Below, piece by piece: positions 17,016 to 25,274 of a stretch of DNA of 64,000 nucleotides. The notes under the pieces are model-generated. The model did not search any database, had not been told where the DNA came from, and saw only the letters and a program-made list of their open reading frames with translations. The DNA comes from Trinickia fusca (GTDB taxonomy: Bacteria > Pseudomonadota > Gammaproteobacteria > Burkholderiales > Burkholderiaceae). Numbering within the stretch: the first letter of the stretch is position 1; the number at the start of each line of letters is the position of its first letter. Location: positions 1-64,000 of the forward strand of contig NZ_RBZV01000007.1 of assembly GCF_003628145.1 (NCBI RefSeq). Reading direction: 5' to 3'. A program made the translations under genes and the position numbers.

Positions 17016-18584
17016 TCATAGCGTGCATACCTTCGTCTTGGGATCCACCGACTTGCAGATGTGCACCTCGGTCATCAGACCGCCGAAGTTTTCCTGGTCG
17101 TTCGCCAGATGATCCAGATTCGGCGTGTACAGGTAGAAGACTTGCCCTGACTGATACTTCGTCGTGTCGCTGGCGTCGAGGATCAGATCGAGCGACTCTC
17201 CGCCGCCGAGCGTGATCGAGTTCGTGTAGTAGGTCATGTCGTTGCCGGCCATGTCGCGCAGCAGCCGCGCATTGATGGCTACCACGTGCATCGGAATGCC
17301 GAGCGAAGCGAGCGTCTGATATTCGGTGACGTCGAGATCGGAAATCCGCAGCAGCACCTTGCCCCCGGCGGGAATATTGATCAGCGACGGCAGCGGTTGC
17401 GAGAAACGCGGCACGCCGTCGGACGCCGGCGTCGAAAGCGGATTCGGATTCACCGTGTCCGGATAGCTGCGGCCGTTCAGCAGGAAGAACTTGTCTTTCA
17501 TGTCGGTGAACGGTTCCGGATTGAACGTCATGCCGACGAAGTGGAAGTTCGGATCGAAGCCGTGGATCTGCACCGGATACTCGACGTCGTAGGCGGTCGA
17601 GCCGTTGCCGTCGTTGTAGGCGTAAAGCGTTGGCGTGCCGCTCAGGTTGTTCGCATGCAGGACGCTGTTCTGCGGCGGCACCGGTGTCGAGCACAGAATG
17701 TCGTTGCCGCACCGGGTGCGTAGATCCTGCTGCTGCGCCTGCAGCGCGTTGTACAGCGACTGGCCGGCGGGGACGCGATTCTGGCGCGGTCGCACAAAGA
17801 TCTGGCCGACCATGCCCATCTGCAGGTGCTCCGGCGGCGTGATGTGGCAGTGCCAGAAGTAGGTGCCCGCGTCCGGCGCGAGGTAGTAGTACGTGAAGCT
17901 CGCGCCGATGTTGATCGCGACCGACGCATCCGGCACGCCGTCATAGAACGACGAGGCATTCGGATAGCCGTGGAAGTGCACCGTATGCTTCTCGAACAGG
18001 TCGGGACGCATGATCATGCCGACGTTGGTCAGCGTGAGGAAGAACTCGTCGTCCTCGTCGATCGCCATCATCGGCGCGGGCTCGTTGCCGTTCATCACGC
18101 CGATGTCCATGATCGTCCGAGGGTCGACATGGCCGGTGAGCTGACCGGGCGGAACGGATTCGGGATCGGGCGTGAGACCGACCGCGCCGTTGTATGTCGG
18201 ATCGGTTCTGGGATCGCCTACGGTGTTGAACACCGAGGGGAGCTGCGTGCCGGGCAGCCCTGCCTTGATGTCGGCGAGACCGGACAGCGGCCCGAAAGCG
18301 AACAGGTAGGTCTGAATGCCATTGGCCATCGTCGCGTAACCGTCGCCGCCCGAGATCTGCTGACACTTGATCGCACCGTTGACGACGCCTGTCGAGGTGG
18401 AGTTCTGTCCCGTGAAGGACGGCCCTGTGTACGCGGGTTCGCCAGCGCCGGGCGGCAGCGCCGTCGGATGAGACGGCGTGGTGCTCGGGCATTGAACCAT
18501 GAACGACTGGGAGAATGAGGGAATCGCGAACAGCATGAACGACAGTGCGGCCACACTGTTGCGACACCTGCGGATGCTGAACAT
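17016..18584 (-). CDS. Multicopper oxidase-like protein carrying type 1 copper and L1/L2 ligands
   Basis: The 522-residue protein has a signal peptide (about 1-26). Domain 1 contains KHTVHFHG (199-206) and FWHCHITPPEHLQMGM (243-258). His200, Cys246, His253 and Met258 fit a type 1 site, and HFH (203-205) plus HCH (245-247) are two of the four HxH motifs of a trinuclear cluster. Domain 2 (about 330-520) keeps the cupredoxin outline (DKFFLLNGRSYPDT) but has no HxH motif. The Cys-to-His loop is two residues longer than in laccases. GGAGG precedes the ATG. It is first in the minus-strand run. Alone it cannot build a normal MCO centre within one chain unless it oligomerises. Confidence 0.85.
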   Translation of the reverse strand: MFSIRRCRNSVAALSFMLFAIPSFSQSFMVQCPSTTPSHPTALPPGAGEPAYTGPSFTGQNSTSTGVVNGAIKCQQISGGDGYATMANGIQTYLFAFGPLSGLADIKAGLPGTQLPSVFNTVGDPRTDPTYNGAVGLTPDPESVPPGQLTGHVDPRTIMDIGVMNGNEPAPMMAIDEDDEFFLTLTNVGMIMRPDLFEKHTVHFHGYPNASSFYDGVPDASVAINIGASFTYYYLAPDAGTYFWHCHITPPEHLQMGMVGQIFVRPRQNRVPAGQSLYNALQAQQQDLRTRCGNDILCSTPVPPQNSVLHANNLSGTPTLYAYNDGNGSTAYDVEYPVQIHGFDPNFHFVGMTFNPEPFTDMKDKFFLLNGRSYPDTVNPNPLSTPASDGVPRFSQPLPSLINIPAGGKVLLRISDLDVTEYQTLASLGIPMHVVAINARLLRDMAGNDMTYYTNSITLGGGESLDLILDASDTTKYQSGQVFYLYTPNLDHLANDQENFGGLMTEVHICKSVDPKTKVCTL

Positions 18585-18881
18585 ATGACCTCCGTCCTTG
18601 GGGTCAACCAGCGCGTTACGCGCTGAACGTCACGCTCTAATGCAAATGCGGGCTCATGAGATTTGTCACAGTGACCCGTATCGAGATATTGGAGTTGGGC
18701 GACGGAGCCTGCGATAGGTCACCTCCCTACATTTGCGGTAGGGCACCCCCTCGCCAAGTTCCGGCTCCCAGCAGCGAGTGATGGCCGAGCCACCAGCGAT
18801 GAGTGTTTCCTTGGCCACAGAATGCGTTCTCAACCTCGGCTAGGGTGTAGGGGAATTTCCTCTGAGGAAGGAGAGACCGCG
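18585..18881. promoter_or_regulatory. Divergent promoter region between the MCO locus and the sedolisin gene
   Basis: This 297-bp gap must hold the promoters for both directions. Visible structure includes CAGCGCG-tta-CGCGCTG (18609-18625) just before the MCO start, the short palindrome GTCACAGTGAC (18665-18675), and the 27-bp element at 18717-18743. I could not assign convincing -35/-10 boxes. Confidence 0.45.
18717..18743 (-). promoter_or_regulatory. Shared 27-bp upstream element, copy 1 (before the MCO genes)
   Basis: GGTCA (18717) is followed by an 11-base spacer and TTGCGGTAGGG (ending 18743), matching the element at 2864-2890. In this copy CCCTAC (18725-18730) and GTAGGG (18738-18743) also form a perfect dyad with a 7-base loop, as an operator would. 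It lies 133-159 bases upstream of the first MCO start. Confidence 0.45.
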
Positions 18882-20105
18882 ATGAAGCGACCCGTATCGT
18901 TTGCCTGTGCCCAGCTGCTTTTCATGGCGACACTCTGGGGCCCGTCCGCTTGGGGCGTGCAACCCCATTCCGGCACGATCCTCGTTCCTGATTCGACCAT
19001 CGAGCATCCTGCCGATGTCGGTCACAAGGCTCACACCAACCACGTCGTCTTCTTGCGCGACACGGCGCAAGGTATAGGTAGCTCGCCGTCCGGCGAAACG
19101 CCACAGTCCCTGAGCACGCAGGTCTACGCCTTGCCGGACCCGTCCACGTCTGGAACGGGAAGCGGCACCATCGTCCTGGTCGATGCCTATGACTACCCCA
19201 CGGCAGAGAACGATTTGAACGTGTTCTCACAGACTTTCGGGCTGCCGAAGACCTGCGCCACGGGCTCCACCCCGTGCGTCAGCTTCCAGAAGATTTACGC
19301 CAGCGGCAGTCAGCCCCACCTGAACTGCGGTTGGGCTCAGGAGGCTTCACTGGACATCGAATGGGCGCACGCGATGGCGCCCAATGCCAATATCGTGCTG
19401 GTGGAGGCGGCCAGCAGTAGCTTCAGCGACCTGTTCAACGCTGTCGATGTGGCCGTAGACACAATCAGGCGAAGCGGGGTGGGGGGCGAGGTGTCGATGA
19501 GCTGGGGCGGCAGCGAGTTCCGCTCGGAAACGCTGTACGACCGGCACTTTACCCCGACGGGCGCTACCGTCGTGTTCTTCGCCTCCTCCGGCGACACTGG
19601 CGGGGTCAACATCTATCCCAGCGTTTCACCCTACGTCGTATCGGCAGGCGGCACCACGATCAACCGCAATACAACCGGCCAGTTCGTGAGCGAAACAGGC
19701 TGGAGCGGCAGCGGCGGTGGCGCAAGCCAGTATGAGTCCCGCCCCGCTTGGCAACAGGCCATCGCCAAGATCGTGGGCAGCCGGCGCGGTGCGCCGGATT
19801 TCTCGTTCGATGCCGACCCGCGTTCCGGGGTGTCGGTGTACGACAGTACGTCTTGCCAGGGCTACAGCGGCTGGATGGTGTTCGGCGGCACCAGTGTCGC
19901 CGCGCCTTCGCTCGCGGGGATCGTCAATTCGGCCGGGAAATTTAATTCCAGCAGCACTAGCGAGCTCACCACGATCTATAGCAACATGCCGAACGCGTTG
20001 GACTTTCGGGACATCACGTCCGGCATGGCCGGCAGCCACAGCGCAGGGCCGGGCTGGGACTTCGTTACCGGCGTGGGATCGAACCAGGGCTTCAACGGGA
20101 AATAG
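18882..20105 (+). CDS. Secreted S53 (sedolisin) family serine-carboxyl peptidase
   Basis: The 407-residue protein starts at ATG 18882 with a strong AGGAAGGAG site. After a signal peptide (about 1-25) come the sedolisin catalytic features: Glu154 and Asp158 in WAQEASLDIEW, oxyanion Asp238 in SSGDTG, and nucleophile Ser338 in FGGTSVAAPS. The spacing E-x3-D is that of the family. The pre-catalytic segment is short for a sedolisin, which usually carries a large propeptide. Family members act extracellularly, often at acid pH. It is divergent from the MCO locus and shares its promoter region, so processing of surface proteins such as the giant one is possible but unproven. Confidence 0.88.
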   Translation: MKRPVSFACAQLLFMATLWGPSAWGVQPHSGTILVPDSTIEHPADVGHKAHTNHVVFLRDTAQGIGSSPSGETPQSLSTQVYALPDPSTSGTGSGTIVLVDAYDYPTAENDLNVFSQTFGLPKTCATGSTPCVSFQKIYASGSQPHLNCGWAQEASLDIEWAHAMAPNANIVLVEAASSSFSDLFNAVDVAVDTIRRSGVGGEVSMSWGGSEFRSETLYDRHFTPTGATVVFFASSGDTGGVNIYPSVSPYVVSAGGTTINRNTTGQFVSETGWSGSGGGASQYESRPAWQQAIAKIVGSRRGAPDFSFDADPRSGVSVYDSTSCQGYSGWMVFGGTSVAAPSLAGIVNSAGKFNSSSTSELTTIYSNMPNALDFRDITSGMAGSHSAGPGWDFVTGVGSNQGFNGK

Positions 20106-20114
20106 CCGGGACCG

Positions 20115-21224
20115 TCAGGCCGTGTCGCTCACCTGGCGGATCGGGATCACGGTGCGGCCGCCGCAGTTGCGCAACAGGTCTCGCAATTCGTTGATGACCG
20201 GGAACACTTCGTGGTTCCAGTCGGCACCCTGCTTGTCGTGGGCCTCTTGCTCGCGCTCGACGATCCAGCGGTCCTCCTTGAAGATTCGTTCGGTGAACCA
20301 GACCAGCAGCGGCCATGCCAGGTCCAGTGCAAACGGGATGCCGGGCCTGCGGATCGACAGCAGGCCAAACGTTCGATTGGTGCGTTGCGCCGCATCGAGC
20401 GGCACGTAGACGATCCATAGGTCCATCACCAGCGTGCCGTCACCGGAGCGGATCTGGAGCGTCTGGTACGGATAGCCGGTGCGTACCGTCATCACGTCCT
20501 TGTCGTTCTGGTCGCCTTCCTTCTTGCTGGCGCCAAACACCAGCGCTTCGCCCACAGGCTGTTTGCCTTCCATGCGCGCGAACGTGTAGTCCACCTCCAC
20601 CCAATCCTCGCCGCGACGGCGGCCCAGCGAGCGCGCTCGCATCTGCCCCATCTGCCGCCGATGCAGGAACTGGTGGTTCATGTCCATCAGGTTTTCGTGC
20701 ATGAAGGAGTAGTGGCACTTGACCTCGCGGCCAAAGCGGCGCGTCTTGTACGCCTTGTCCGCCACCGATGGCAGGGCGGGCAGCGGCCGCTCTTCGGCGA
20801 GTGCTGCGTCGCCGGGAAAGACGAAGATCAGGCCGTGCATCTCGCGGCAGGGATAGGCACGCACGCCGTTGGGCAGGCGCTCACGCCCGAGGTAGGGCAC
20901 ATCGACGCAGCGACCGGTGCAGTCATAAGTCCAGCCGTGATAGCCGCAACGGATGGACTCGCCATCTACCACGCCTGCATGCAGCGGCACTTGCCGGTGT
21001 GCGCAACGATCTTCCAGGGCGAATACCTTACCGGACTTGGTACGCGCCAGCACGATCGGATCGCCGGCAAAGTGCACCCCGAGGGCTTTGCCCCGCTTGA
21101 CCTCGCGCGACCAGGCCAGTGGATACCAGTGATCGGGATGGATGGGTACGCGGCGCAGATCGCGCACGGGCGCGCTTGCGGGTGGGTCGATGGCGTTGCT
21201 ATCAAGCACAGGCACTGCATGCAT
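20115..21224 (-). CDS. Rieske non-haem iron oxygenase, alpha subunit type
   Basis: The 369-residue protein has a Rieske [2Fe-2S] motif: Cys74-Ala-His76 and Cys93-Gly-Tyr-His96 in CAHRQVPLHAG...CGYHGW. A mononuclear iron motif near 176-189 (MHENLMDMNHQFLH) gives His184 and His188 as likely ligands. This is the layout of ring-hydroxylating or O-demethylating oxygenase alpha subunits. No reductase or ferredoxin gene adjoins it, so electrons must come from elsewhere. The substrate cannot be read from the sequence. It converges on the sedolisin gene with 9 bases between the stops. Confidence 0.88.
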   Translation of the reverse strand: MHAVPVLDSNAIDPPASAPVRDLRRVPIHPDHWYPLAWSREVKRGKALGVHFAGDPIVLARTKSGKVFALEDRCAHRQVPLHAGVVDGESIRCGYHGWTYDCTGRCVDVPYLGRERLPNGVRAYPCREMHGLIFVFPGDAALAEERPLPALPSVADKAYKTRRFGREVKCHYSFMHENLMDMNHQFLHRRQMGQMRARSLGRRRGEDWVEVDYTFARMEGKQPVGEALVFGASKKEGDQNDKDVMTVRTGYPYQTLQIRSGDGTLVMDLWIVYVPLDAAQRTNRTFGLLSIRRPGIPFALDLAWPLLVWFTERIFKEDRWIVEREQEAHDKQGADWNHEVFPVINELRDLLRNCGGRTVIPIRQVSDTA

Positions 21225-21563
21225 GCGTGAGGCCTCCTTGCATAACGGGAGCTTCGACCGTCGCCACCAGAGGATGCATTAGCGAACGGGGATCTGGCGC
21301 AGTCTACGTGAAACCGGCATGACTGTTCGCGATTTCAAAAAGCTTGCCCGTGACTTCCGTGAGGCGCCGTAATCGGCGCGTGTTGCTGGCTATTCGCTAT
21401 CAGCAACTGCCTCAGTCGTCAGCCTGTTGGTCAGGGTTTCGTGAATTTAACTAGAAACATGACAGAGATCTGTAAAGATTGACAAAAGCATCTGATATAT
21501 TGGCGATACGTGAGGGCATGGAAATTCGTCCTTCGTTCTCAACAAGTTCACGGAACTCGGGTC
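21225..21563. other. Non-coding gap, 339 bp
   Basis: I see no gene here. Short hairpins include GCGCCG-taat-CGGCGC (about 21363-21378). The stretch from about 21440 on is distinctly AT-rich and contains TTGACA near 21479, a possible -35 box for the gene at 21564, without a well-spaced -10 box. Confidence 0.4.
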
Positions 21564-22022
21564 ATGAATTTATCGCCAATAAGCCTAACCGTTTCGAACC
21601 CCACGCTCGACATGGCTGGCAAGCCCTCGTCAACACCTAATTCAGAAAGCGACCCTTCGACGAAGGCGAATGGCGCTGGCAGCGCTACGCCGAGCATTGA
21701 ATCCTCCCCAACTTCGACTGGCGCGTCGGCGCAATCCAGCTCCTCGTCGGACGCCGGTATGAAAATCCGATCATCCGTAATCGATCATCTGAAAGAGTTG
21801 ATCCAAGCGTTGGAAAAGCAGCAGGCGCAGTTACAGCAGCAAATTGCTCAAGCTTCCGCGAGTGTGAGTTCCAGCGCAGGCGTACCCAATACGTCGAAGG
21901 TGGAAGGCTTGATGGGGGAAGCGAGTTCGATTTCATCGGCTTTGCAGACGGCACGCGCCGAGTTGGTACAAGCCATGCTGAACGAAGGAAAGACGACCGG
22001 GTTGTTGTCCGCTAAAGGGTGA
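21564..22022 (+). CDS. Hypothetical FlxA-like coiled-coil protein
   Basis: The 152-residue protein has a disordered N-terminal half very rich in Ser, Thr, Pro and Asn. A coiled-coil follows (IDHLKELIQALEKQQAQLQQ, about 75-100), then a short Ala/Ser-rich helical end. The coiled segment resembles FlxA-like proteins of unknown role. I start at ATG 21564; a GTG 54 bases upstream is possible. Base composition is less GC-rich than the neighbours. Secretion is conceivable given the disordered N-terminus, but no promoter signal supports it. Confidence 0.6.
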   Translation: MNLSPISLTVSNPTLDMAGKPSSTPNSESDPSTKANGAGSATPSIESSPTSTGASAQSSSSSDAGMKIRSSVIDHLKELIQALEKQQAQLQQQIAQASASVSSSAGVPNTSKVEGLMGEASSISSALQTARAELVQAMLNEGKTTGLLSAKG

Positions 22023-22030
22023 TCGATTGC

Positions 22031-22089
22031 GATGAAGCCTGCGTTCGCTCGCGCGGCTTCATCTACCGAAGCGCTCGACGGCGCTTCGG
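22031..22089 (+). terminator. Two tandem hairpins after the FlxA-like gene
   Basis: GATGAAGCC (22031-22039) pairs with GGCTTCATC (22055-22063), and CCGAAGCGC (22066-22074) pairs with GCGCTTCGG (22081-22089). Both stems are perfect and begin nine bases after the stop. There is no T tract, so this may be a Rho-assisted or processing structure. Confidence 0.5.
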
Positions 22090-22283
22090 TCTGAGGGCCT
22101 GATCGCCGGGTATTTGGCGTGGTATAACCGGCATCGGACGGATTCGAGCGTGGCAGATCGAGCGCTGGACGAGCGCTTACCTTGCAGTACTGCCTGCGAT
22201 CAAAACGGTGACATACGTCCCGGCGGCTTTCACTCGAGTTCGCTTGCAAACCGTCCGAACGAACAGAGCCCCCGCCTTCACTC

Positions 22284-23714
22284 ATGCCGATGCACCAGAG
22301 CTTGACCTCCCGCCGCGCCGACCAGCCCGCCGCGTTTCCTCTGACAGAATCCGTGATTCCGCAGATCCCGCTGCTTCCCGGCGCTGTCGCACTTTTCTCG
22401 CTGTTGGTTTTTGTCGTCGCCGTCCCTTTCGCCAAGACGCGGCTGCCGGCGATACCGGCGTTCATCCCGGTCTACGAATCGGCACTGGTCGTCAACGACC
22501 TGATCACGGCCGTGCTCTTGTTCGGTCAATGTGTGATTTCTCGCTCCCGGGCCGTCGGCGCATTGGCAAGTGGCTACCTGTACACGGCAGCCATTGCTTT
22601 GCTACACATGTTGAGCTTTCCAGGGTTGTTTTCGGCAACGGGATTGCTGAACGCAGGCCCGCAAAGCACGGCATGGATCTACATGTTCTGGCATGCCGGA
22701 TTTCCGCTGTTCGTGCTCGGTTATGCGCTGCTCAAGGATCGAAAGCACGACAGGATGTCTGGCAAACCCATTCGAGCAGGCTGGCTATTGTTCATCATCG
22801 CAGCCGTGCTAGGCGTCGCCGGTGCTTTGGCGGCACTTGCGACCGCTGGCGCGCATCTGCTGCCACAAATCATGCGGGGCAACGGCTATACGCCGCAAAT
22901 GTTTTGGGTAATAGGCGTGACCTGGGGGCTGTGTCTTTTCGCGCTCGTCGTGCTGTGGCGACAAAGGCGAGATAGCGCGATAGACCGGTGGCTGATGGTC
23001 GTGCTTTGCGTCTGGATATGCGACGTCGCGCTCAGCGCGGTTTTCAATGGGGGCCGCTACGATCTCGGTTTTTACGCGGGACGGGTTTATGGTCTATTCG
23101 CGGCGAGCGTCGTGCTTCTGCTCTTGCTCGTCGAAAACTGCTTCCTTCAATCGCGGCTGGCTGTCGCGCTCGAGGAGCTGAAACGGCTGGCTACCGTCGA
23201 CCCATTGACTGGAGCGGCCAATCGCCGCGCGTTCGACGCTGCACTCACCTCGCACCGGCAACGGGCCGCGCATGACCGCGCACCCTTGTCGCTGTTGATG
23301 ATCGATATCGATCACTTCAAGCTTTTCAACGACCGCTACGGGCACCTCGAAGGCGACCGCTGCCTCGCTCGCGTCGCGCAATGCCTAATGGGGGCAGCCC
23401 GCCAAGGCCGTGATTTGGTCGCGCGTTACGGTGGTGAGGAATTCGCGGTTTTGTTGCCGGAAACGGATGTGTCTGGGGCGGCATCTGTCGGGCAACGGAT
23501 GTGCGATTCAATCGCCGCGTTGGCGATTCCCAATGCGGGATCGAGTGCAGCGCCACACGTCACGATCAGCGTCGGCGTCGCCAGTTACATCGATGATGAA
23601 GGCGAATCGACGGACGGTCTGGTGAGAGCGGCAGATAAGGCGCTTTATGCAGCGAAGGAGGCAGGGCGCGGCCGTGTGGAACGGGCGGTATTGGCCGAAG
23701 CTGTTGCAGGGTGA
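22284..23714 (+). CDS. Membrane-bound diguanylate cyclase (MASE4-like sensor plus GGDEF)
   Basis: The 476-residue protein has about eight membrane segments over residues 25-285, resembling a MASE4-type sensor. A GGDEF domain follows (about 300-470), with LTGAANRRAF, the metal-binding DIDHFKLFNDRYGH, and an intact catalytic RYGGEEF near 385. It should make cyclic di-GMP from two GTP. The inhibitory I-site RxxD is not kept: the position reads QGRD. So product inhibition may be weak. It stands alone between unrelated genes. The input signal of the membrane part is unknown. Confidence 0.88.
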   Translation: MPMHQSLTSRRADQPAAFPLTESVIPQIPLLPGAVALFSLLVFVVAVPFAKTRLPAIPAFIPVYESALVVNDLITAVLLFGQCVISRSRAVGALASGYLYTAAIALLHMLSFPGLFSATGLLNAGPQSTAWIYMFWHAGFPLFVLGYALLKDRKHDRMSGKPIRAGWLLFIIAAVLGVAGALAALATAGAHLLPQIMRGNGYTPQMFWVIGVTWGLCLFALVVLWRQRRDSAIDRWLMVVLCVWICDVALSAVFNGGRYDLGFYAGRVYGLFAASVVLLLLLVENCFLQSRLAVALEELKRLATVDPLTGAANRRAFDAALTSHRQRAAHDRAPLSLLMIDIDHFKLFNDRYGHLEGDRCLARVAQCLMGAARQGRDLVARYGGEEFAVLLPETDVSGAASVGQRMCDSIAALAIPNAGSSAAPHVTISVGVASYIDDEGESTDGLVRAADKALYAAKEAGRGRVERAVLAEAVAG

Positions 23715-23733
23715 AGGCGCGACGGCAAATCAA

Positions 23734-24135
23734 TCATCTCCCAGGACCATTCTCTCTTACGCAACTCAGCACCAGCGTGTCGCCCGGTTTCGCCCCGGCG
23801 CTGAGCGCTGCAGTATGGAATTCGGTCTTGCCGCATCGCCATTCGGCAAGAAAGCCGCGGCGGCAAGCCGCGGTGTCTCCATCGCCGAATGCATCATTCA
23901 AAACGTAGTCACAGGTCCGGCGACCATCACACCGACGCGCGAGGCTTTGGGTGGCGTTGCCACGCGGCACGCCACAGTTTTCGCCATACGTTCCTGACAC
24001 GATATTTATCGTTTGCGTGTCTGCTTCCGGCGCCACAGCCTGAACGATGATCTCAGAAGACGTAGCGCTTTGCGCAGAGTCGACGAAGCAGATACAAATC
24101 AGTACTCCGAATAAGGCGAATTGGAATGCGTGCAT
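23734..24135 (-). CDS. Small secreted lectin-like (SUEL-type) protein
   Basis: The 133-residue protein starts at ATG 24135, with GGGGAGAGG upstream. A signal peptide (about 1-23, ending AQSA) is followed by one domain with GTYGENCGVPRGNATQSLARR, CDGRRTCDYVLNDAFGDG and a C-terminal LSC. The Cys pattern and YG...C...FGD order resemble the rhamnose/galactose-binding SUEL lectin fold, which is better known from animals. Six to seven cysteines would form disulfides in the periplasm or outside. The assignment is by pattern only. It converges with the cyclase gene 19 bases away. Confidence 0.6.
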   Translation of the reverse strand: MHAFQFALFGVLICICFVDSAQSATSSEIIVQAVAPEADTQTINIVSGTYGENCGVPRGNATQSLARRCDGRRTCDYVLNDAFGDGDTAACRRGFLAEWRCGKTEFHTAALSAGAKPGDTLVLSCVRENGPGR

Positions 24136-24282
24136 AACGCCTCTCCCCGCCATGGTCGCGTGCCACCAGCCCACGCCGCAGGCACCCGAATCCGGCTCTT
24201 CGATAGGGGGTTAGAGGTTACCTTGAGGGTTGATGTTCCCAGCTGGGAGATTGCGGTAAAACCGTGGGGCGTTTCGCTTCCC

Positions 24283-25173
24283 TCATCCCCCACCAAACTC
24301 CTCAATAAGAAACCCAAGAAAGGCGCGGATTTTCGGTGCAACGTGTTGCCGCGACGAATAGACGGCATAGAGCGTGGTCTCCACCGTGCTCCAGTCCTCC
24401 AGTGCGGATTGCAGCCGCCCCTCCTTCAAGTCGTTTTCGACGTAGGGGTAGGGGATCAGACTAAGGCCGAAGCCCTCGCATAGTGCGTCACGGATCGCGA
24501 GACTCGATCCCACCGAATAGCGGGCATTGATGGCAATCCTTTCGGTGCGATCGCCCTTTTTGAACTCCCACGTATCGGCACGTCCCGAGTGGCTGAATCG
24601 AATGCAATTGAGCGCCTTCAAGTCGGACGGTACTTTGGGTTTGCCATGCTCCGCGAAATAGGACGGAGCCGCACAGACCACGTGCGACATGACCGCCAAC
24701 TTCCTGGCGATCAAGCTGGAGTCCTCGAGATTGTCGGTGCCACGGATGGCAAGGTCGAACCCCTCTCGGACGAGATCGACCCGCCTGTCATCGAGGTGCA
24801 GATCGAGCTTCAAATCGGGGTATTGCGACAGAAACCGGGGAATGGCAGTGGAGAGCCGCGTCAATGTAACGGTCATCGGCGCCGTGACCCGTAACGTGCC
24901 GCTCGGCGCTGCTTTGATCGGGCCCAGCGCCTCGTCCGCGTCGGCCAACGCATCGAGCCCGCGCGTCACATGCTCCAGATAAATTCTGCCTTCCTCGGTG
25001 AGCGCCATCCGCCGCGTCGTCCGGTTGATGAGCCGCGCGCCAACGTACGTCTCCAACTCGGCGATGTTTTTGCTGATCGCGGCTGACGACAGACCGAGCC
25101 GCCGCGCGGCCTCAGCGAAGCTGTTCAGCTCCGCCACATAACGAAAAACCTGCAAGGCGGTATAGCGGTCCAT
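24283..25173 (-). CDS. LysR-family transcriptional regulator
   Basis: The 296-residue protein has an N-terminal winged helix-turn-helix (LNSFAEAARRLGLSSAAISK, about 15-35) and a LysR effector domain from about 90. The gene is divergent from the nitroreductase/EamA unit, with the palindrome ATAATGTT-N11-AACATTAT between them. That arrangement strongly suggests it controls both itself and the divergent pair. The inducer is unknown. Confidence 0.92.
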   Translation of the reverse strand: MDRYTALQVFRYVAELNSFAEAARRLGLSSAAISKNIAELETYVGARLINRTTRRMALTEEGRIYLEHVTRGLDALADADEALGPIKAAPSGTLRVTAPMTVTLTRLSTAIPRFLSQYPDLKLDLHLDDRRVDLVREGFDLAIRGTDNLEDSSLIARKLAVMSHVVCAAPSYFAEHGKPKVPSDLKALNCIRFSHSGRADTWEFKKGDRTERIAINARYSVGSSLAIRDALCEGFGLSLIPYPYVENDLKEGRLQSALEDWSTVETTLYAVYSSRQHVAPKIRAFLGFLIEEFGGG

Positions 25174-25193
25174 CGATAATCAACCATTGGTAA

Positions 25194-25220
25194 ATAATGT
25201 TCTTACTTATTTAACATTAT
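25194..25220. promoter_or_regulatory. LysR-type operator dyad
   Basis: ATAATGTT (25194-25201) and AACATTAT (25213-25220) are perfect inverted arms separated by 11 bases, as in the classical T-N11-A LysR box. It lies 21 bases before the lysR start codon and 55 before the nitroreductase start. A second dyad, TCAGTA-ttc-TACTGA, is at 25236-25250 and may be an activation site. Confidence 0.7.
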
Positions 25221-25274
25221 CATCTGTCGGTGAATTCAGTATTCTACTGACAAAACTTTTCAGCCCGGAACGGA

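Noticed and set aside
22114-22200. A short plus-strand stretch reading YLAWYNRHRTDSSVADRAL, reminiscent of a transposase tail
   Set aside because: Only about 20 residues match loosely, no inverted repeat or further transposase sequence adjoins it, and the preceding hairpins explain the gap. Too weak to call an IS remnant.
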